Positions 59,403 to 64,000 of a stretch of DNA of 64,000 bases are shown here, in pieces (within the stretch, counting starts at the first letter, position 1; each line of letters begins with the position of its first letter). The DNA is taken from contig OY747712.1 in NCBI GenBank assembly GCA_963556495.2, positions 17,448,735-17,512,734 of the forward strand. Direction: 5' to 3'. Below the pieces are notes generated by a model that had not been told where the DNA came from, did not search any database, and saw only the letters and a program-made list of their open reading frames with translations. This DNA is from Valencia hispanica. Lineage: Eukaryota; Chordata; Actinopteri; Cyprinodontiformes; Valenciidae. The translations under genes were made by a program, and so were the position numbers.

Positions 59403-59916
59403 ATACAGACCCCTTCCAAGAAAATAAAATATCATGGAAAAGTTTTTTTATTTCCATAATTCCATTCATAACGTTACACTTCCATAGATTATAGATTCAG
59501 GGCCCACAACTTAAACGATTTTAAGTATTTAGCTGTTTATCTGTACATAATTTGGCCTTTTAGCTCATAAAACCCACAAAAACACGAATTAAATTTTTTT
59601 AGAATACTGTGCAGAAATCAGCCAAAATTTTTCAGGGCATAAATGTTTTAAAATGAGTGTCTCACACACTACACATCTACTAAACTCAAAACACCTGCTC
59701 AGGTTTTCCCAGGTGTCATGAAATTGCTTTACTTTGGTCCAATAGTCTCAGTTAGGTTCAATATGGTTCAAATTCTGTACAAATAAACAACTAAATACTT
59801 GAAATCGTTTAAACTGTGAACCCTGAATCTATAATCTATGGAAGTTTAACATTTTGAATGGAATTATGGAATTAAACTTTTCCATGATATTCTAATTTTT
59901 TGGAAAGGGGATGTAT
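59403..59916. mobile_element. Foldback MITE with about 190-bp inverted arms
   Basis: The left arm ATACAGACCCCTTCCA (59403) matches the reverse complement of the right end TGGAAAGGGGATGTAT (59916). Inward, ATATCATGGAAAAGTTT, CTTCCATAGATTATAGATTC and AAACGATTT.AAGTATTTAG are mirrored. The centre is about 59660. No coding capacity. Confidence 0.85.
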
Positions 59917-60464
59917 ATTTAGAATAAACAATAAAGGGTAACAGTTTTACAATTTAATATGTAACATCAGGACTGTTTAAGGTGAATTTGGATTTTTGTT
60001 CATACCGTAGTTGGTCAACATTGCATGATTTCTTAATTTAACTTACAAAACATGCAAATTAAATCATTCTGATTGCTATGAGTAAAGACAAAAATACCTA
60101 ACAATAACTAATACCTGGGATTTAAAAAAAAAACGAACAACCGCAGGGTCAGTAAAATTTGGGACCAGACCTTGGATGACCTAATTTTGCCCATCATGTC
60201 TTGAAAATGATGCAGTTCTATAAACAAAGTAAAAAAAAGAACAAAAAACAAAACAAAACAATTGAAGCTGGTAAATCTTCACTTTTAAAAGGCAGTGAAT
60301 GTAATTCTTCAGACTGTTTAAAAGTTGGAAAGGTTATACAAAATTTAACATTTCAAAGTGTTTAAAAGGAAAAGAGGTACATGTGTTGCAGCCAGATACT
60401 CTTATTTGTTACTTTGTATTTTGAATAGCTTGTAGCCTTGCCAAAGTATCTTAAAACTGTGTTG
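59917..60464. other. Intergenic DNA, nothing identified
   Basis: AT-rich; no gene or repeat recognised. Confidence 0.4.
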
Positions 60465-61030
60465 TGCATCTGTATTCAGCCTCCCTTACTCTGATACCCC
60501 CAAATAAGTTCCATTGCAACCTGGTTAGTTAATCCAGAACATTAGAGACCAAACAGCATCATGAAGACCAAGGAACACAGCAGAAAGGTCAGAGATGAAG
60601 ATTAAACACAATCACAAAGGCAATCACAAACCAATTTCTTAAGTTTTGAACATATACAGAGTACTGTCTCAATTCATGTTCATCGAAAAAACATGAAGAG
60701 TGTGGCACAATCGCAGATCTACCAAGACATGGCTGCCGACCTAAACTGACAGATCAGGTGAGGAAGTGTTAGTTGGAGAAGCAGTCAAGAGGCCTATGAT
60801 AACTCTGAATGAGCTGCAGAGATGTAGGTGGGAGAGTCTGTGGAGAGGTCAACCACTGGTCCTGATCCTTATGTGACAGTTGAAAGAAGAATAACATTGA
60901 TAAAAGAGGGAAGAGAGCACCAGGAATTTGGTGTTCTGGTCAGATGAGATCAAAATGAACCTCTTTGGCCCACATGCAAGATATTATTTGAAGCACAAAA
61001 CTAACACTGCACATCACCATGGACACACCA
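60465..61030 (+). mobile_element. Decayed Tc1-like element
   Basis: Plus-strand Tc1 words: ATCATGAAGACCAAGGAACA, GGTCAGAGATGAAG, CCAAGACATGGCTGCCGACC, GAGGCCTATGATAACTCTGA, GTTCTGGTCAGATGAGATCA, CTAACACTGCACATCACCAT. Several deletions. Confidence 0.7.
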
Positions 61031-61472
61031 TTAGTGCTTAGATTAAATACGTTAGTGTATATACATATGTGTATCTTCTGACTTTGCAGCTGAAACAAAA
61101 CATCAACCATGTTGTCGTCAACCATCAAAGTTTCTTTCAGTGCGTTACAAAACCTCGTCTGTAAAGAATGTAACCCGAGGAGTGAGCGAGGCGTTGGCCA
61201 TAGAGTGGCACTAAAGGGGGTTGAAACCACTTGGCATGATGCTGGACGACAGCCCTCATTCATTATCACTGGGACTGCTATTCACAATGGAGCAAACGAT
61301 GAAATGCTGCCATTATGGTGGCAAGCAAAGGGCCTGACACCCGATCTCCTCTTTGGCTCTGGCCTCCTTTTGTCCAGGTATTTCATATCTGACTGGGCCG
61401 ACCTAATAAAAACCTTTCGCTCAGTGCTGGAGCAGCGATGGATCTGTGGTTTCGGAGCTTGAAGGCTCAGAC

Positions 61473-61523
61473 ATGGGGAATAAACAAACCATCTTCACAG
61501 CACAACAGCTCGATGCATATCAG
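61473..61523 (+). CDS. CIB2/CIB3-like EF-hand protein, first coding exon
   Basis: ATG to a GTTAGT donor encodes MGNKQTIFTAQQLDAYQ, which matches the N-terminus of calcium- and integrin-binding proteins 2 and 3. MGNK is the start with the myristoylation-type glycine; CIB2 continues QTIFTEEQLDNYQ and CIB3 QTVFTHEQLEAYQ (from memory). These are small calcium-binding proteins involved, among other things, in hair-cell mechanotransduction complexes. The exon ends in phase 0 after Gln17, where the family continues with DCTFF. No second exon is visible before the right edge, so intron 1 is at least 2.4 kb and contains two Tc1 copies. Seventeen residues cannot decide between CIB2 and CIB3. Confidence 0.75.
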
Positions 61524-61864
61524 GTTAGTATGGATCCCGTTTTCTGTACAAACTGTAGCATCACCTTGAAGTTTGCAACATTAATGACAAAGCAGGTGAA
61601 ATTTGTTCTTATAGTTTATTGGGCAAACGAGTATCAGGCAGGGCCACAAAGAGCAGCTGTTCTTGTGCACAAAATGTACCCTGATAGTCTTTGTGGAATT
61701 GATTTAGTCTGATCCTCTGAATGCACACTATACCCAACTTTCACAAAAACTTGCATCAAGATACATGGATGTAGTTACATTTTAAAATAGCTTCAAATTA
61801 AACTGTTTTAGTTTTGACATAAAAGACTTTTGATAACAAATTGTTTTCTTTCTCACACTTACAT

Positions 61865-62735
61865 GTTTCAGATTATCAAACTGATTTTAATATAAGCCGA
61901 TGAGAACTGCTGATTTCTTACATCACCTTGGAGAAGTTTTAGCCCACTCTTATTTGAAGGATCGTTTTGACTTAATCATGTTGGAGTTTTTTTTTTTTTA
62001 CAAAAACGATCTGTTAAAAGTCATGCATGACACAGCATGCCAACTTGTTAAAGTCTCAGCTTTGACTAGGCCACTCTAAAACCTTTAATTAGCTTTTTTG
62101 AGTAATTCAAAAATTGGCATGCTAGGATTTATCGCCAGAGAGCAGAGCATATTTTACTCAACTCTCTTTCTTATTGTTAAATCACAAACCTTAACAGAAA
62201 CAATTGAGGCATGTACAGCTTTAGATGTTCTTCTGTGTTCTTTGTCACCTCCGGGATCAGTTGTCAATGCACTCGTGGAGTAATTTTGATTTTCTGGCCA
62301 CATCTGCAAAGGTTCACCACTGTTCTCTGTTTTTGTGGATAATGTTCTCACTGCGCTTCAGTCTGAAAACATTAGAACTGGCTTTGAAACCCTTTCCAGA
62401 ACTCTTTGGTTCTCCTCTTTTCTGAGATTTATTTAGATAAGGGTATGTTTGGACCCTTTTACCCAACATCCTGCTGTCAGACAGGTTCAGTTCAGGTGGT
62501 TTCTTGATTTTACAGGGCAGAAAGTATTGAGGTCTGAGTGTGAAACTGTACCAAACAATTGATAATCACAATTAATTAATTGTTTAAGAAGGTAGGCAAT
62601 AAAATCATCATTTGAATTCAGCTATTTTAAAATTAATTAAAATTGGTTTGATGACCTGAAACATTTAAGGGGAACACAAAACAAAATTGATTGGATAAAT
62701 ACTTTTTCACAGCACTTTAATAAGACACAGTTGCA
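61865..62735 (-). mobile_element. Decayed Tc1-like element
   Basis: Minus-strand relic of the family also seen at 29940: ATCAAACTGATTTTAATAT, TTTTAGCCCACTCTTATTTG, CAGCTTTGACTAGGCCACTC and a terminal repeat near 62695-62715 (AAATACTTTTTCACAGCAC). Confidence 0.5.
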
Positions 62736-62776
62736 TTATGTGAAAACAGTAATTTCCTTACTGAAAGTTTAATATA

Positions 62777-64000
62777 CAGTGGCTTGCAAAAGTATTCGGC
62801 CCCCTTGAACTTTTCCACATTTTGTCACATTACAGCCACAAACATGAATCAATTTTATTGGAATTCCACGTGCAAGACCAATACAAAGTGGTGTACACGT
62901 GAGAAGTGGAACAAAAATCCTACATGATTCCAAACATTTTTTACAAATAAATAACTGAAAAGTGGGGTGTGCGTAATTATTCATCCCCCTGAGTCAATAC
63001 TTGTAGAACCACCTTTTGCTGCGATTACAGCTGCCAGTCTTTTAGGGTATGTCTCTACCAGCTTTACACATCTAGAGACTGAAATTCTTGCCCATTCCTC
63101 TTTGCAAAACAGCTCCAGCTCAGTCAGATTAGATGGACAGCGTTTGTGAACAGCAGTTTTCAGATCTTGCCACAGATTCTCGATTGGATTTAGATCTGGA
63201 CTTTGACTGGGCCATTCTAACACATGGATATGTTTTGTTTTAAACCTTTCCATTGTTACCCTGGCTTTATGTTTAGGGTCGTTGTCCTGCTGGAAGATGA
63301 ACCTCCGCCCCAGTCTCAAGTCTTTTGCAGACTCCAAGAGGTTTTCTTCCAAGATTGCCCTGTATTTGGCTCCATCCATCTTCCCATCAACTTTGACCAG
63401 CTTCCCTGTCCCTGCTGAAGAGAAGCACCCCCAGAGCATGATGCTGCCACCACCATATTTGACAGTGGGGATGGTGTGTTCAGAGTGATGTGCAGTGTTA
63501 GTTTTCCGCCACACATAGCGTTTTGCATTTTGGCCCAAAAGTTCCATTTTGGTCTCATCTGACCAGAGCACCTTCTTCCACATGTTTGCTGTGTCCCCCA
63601 CATGGCTTGTGGCAAACTGCAAACGGGACTTCTTATGGTTTTCTTTTAACAATGGCTTTCTTCTTGCCACTCTTCCATAAAGGCCAACTTTGTGCAGTGC
63701 ACGACTAATAGTTGTTCTATGGACAGATTCCCCCACCTGAGCTGTAGATCTCTGCAGCTCGTCCAGAGTCACCATGGGCCTCTTGGCTGCATTTCTGATC
63801 AGCGCTCTCCTTGTTCGGCCTGTGAGTTTAGGTGGACGGCCTTGTCTTGGTAGGTTTACAGTTGTGCCATACTCCTTCCATTTCTGAATGATCGCTTGAA
63901 CAGCGCTCCGTGGGATGTTCAAGGCTTGGGAAATCTTTTTGTAGCCTAAGCCTGCTTTAAATTTCTCAATAACTTTATCCCTGACCTGTCTGGTGTGTTC
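62777..64000 (-). mobile_element. Second young Tc1-like transposon (cut by window edge)
   Basis: Starts CAGTGGCTTGCAAAAG after TA (62775-62776) and runs past the right edge. Its terminal repeat (62777-62990) and coding region are almost identical to those of the element at 19425-21025, in the opposite orientation. It sits in the first intron of the CIB-like gene. Confidence 0.95.
62981..64000 (-). CDS. Tc1-family transposase, nearly complete, catalytic residues present
   Basis: Open frame of 339 visible codons on the minus strand. The window edge removes only about four N-terminal residues (the visible start is EHTRQVRDKVIEKF). The helix-turn-helix region (KKISQALNIPRSAVQAII), the linker (RQGRPPKLTGRTRRALIR) and the catalytic segments LWSDETK, FQQDNDPKHK and WPSQSPDLNPIENLWQD, with standard 34-residue spacing, are all intact. 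A one-base deletion near the end changes the last residues (TKY and stop in the first copy) to TSIDSGG and stop, outside the catalytic core. This is the better candidate for a recently active copy. Confidence 0.93.
   Translation of the reverse strand, partial: EHTRQVRDKVIEKFKAGLGYKKISQALNIPRSAVQAIIQKWKEYGTTVNLPRQGRPPKLTGRTRRALIRNAAKRPMVTLDELQRSTAQVGESVHRTTISRALHKVGLYGRVARRKPLLKENHKKSRLQFATSHVGDTANMWKKVLWSDETKMELLGQNAKRYVWRKTNTAHHSEHTIPTVKYGGGSIMLWGCFSSAGTGKLVKVDGKMDGAKYRAILEENLLESAKDLRLGRRFIFQQDNDPKHKARVTMERFKTKHIHVLEWPSQSPDLNPIENLWQDLKTAVHKRCPSNLTELELFCKEEWARISVSRCVKLVETYPKRLAAVIAAKGGSTSIDSGG

Overview
The window is nuclear DNA of a teleost fish. The evidence is multi-exon vertebrate genes with GT-AG introns in AT-rich sequence, many Tc1-like DNA transposons of fish type, a fish-type LINE ending in a GGAT repeat, a Penelope-like relic, several MITE/foldback elements and long microsatellites. 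I saw no prokaryotic genes, rRNA, tRNA or CRISPR.

Six protein-coding genes can be read. (1) ranbp3, minus strand, 3.3-7.4 kb: the first four coding exons; the rest lies beyond the left edge. (2) A CC chemokine most like CCL25, plus strand, 23.8-24.6 kb: complete, 105 aa. (3) nim1k, an AMPK-related kinase, minus strand, 32.0-37.2 kb: three coding exons, 435 aa. (4) A seven-exon secreted cysteine-rich protein that I identify as Pinhead (pnhd), plus strand, 45.6-50.9 kb, 315 aa. (5) The BMP-family ligand Admp, plus strand, 55.1-57.9 kb: five exons, 387 aa. (6) The first coding exon of a CIB2/CIB3-type EF-hand protein, plus strand, 61.5 kb, running off the right edge.

The most interesting locus is the head-to-tail pair pnhd then admp, with about 4.2 kb between stop and start. 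Both encode secreted proteins of early embryonic dorsoventral patterning, and they are known from other chordates as linked genes with opposing activities. The predicted Pnhd contains an internal duplication encoded by exon 4 and exons 5-6, and its mRNA carries a perfect stem-loop a few bases after the stop codon.

Mobile DNA makes up much of the rest. A 1.6-kb Tc1 element at 19.4-21.0 kb has 213-bp inverted repeats and an open 337-codon transposase with a 2-residue deletion in the catalytic domain. A near-identical copy in the opposite orientation enters at 62.8 kb and runs off the right edge; its catalytic region looks intact. At least nine older Tc1-like relics, an L1-type 3' end, a Penelope-like GIY-YIG relic, a rearranged LINE (40.5-43.6 kb), long foldbacks at 32.9-33.6 and 59.4-59.9 kb, and other MITEs fill introns and intergenic DNA. 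A segmental duplication has placed a decayed second copy of ranbp3 exon 2 upstream of exon 1. Exon borders were inferred by eye from splice consensus and family similarity, without transcript data.
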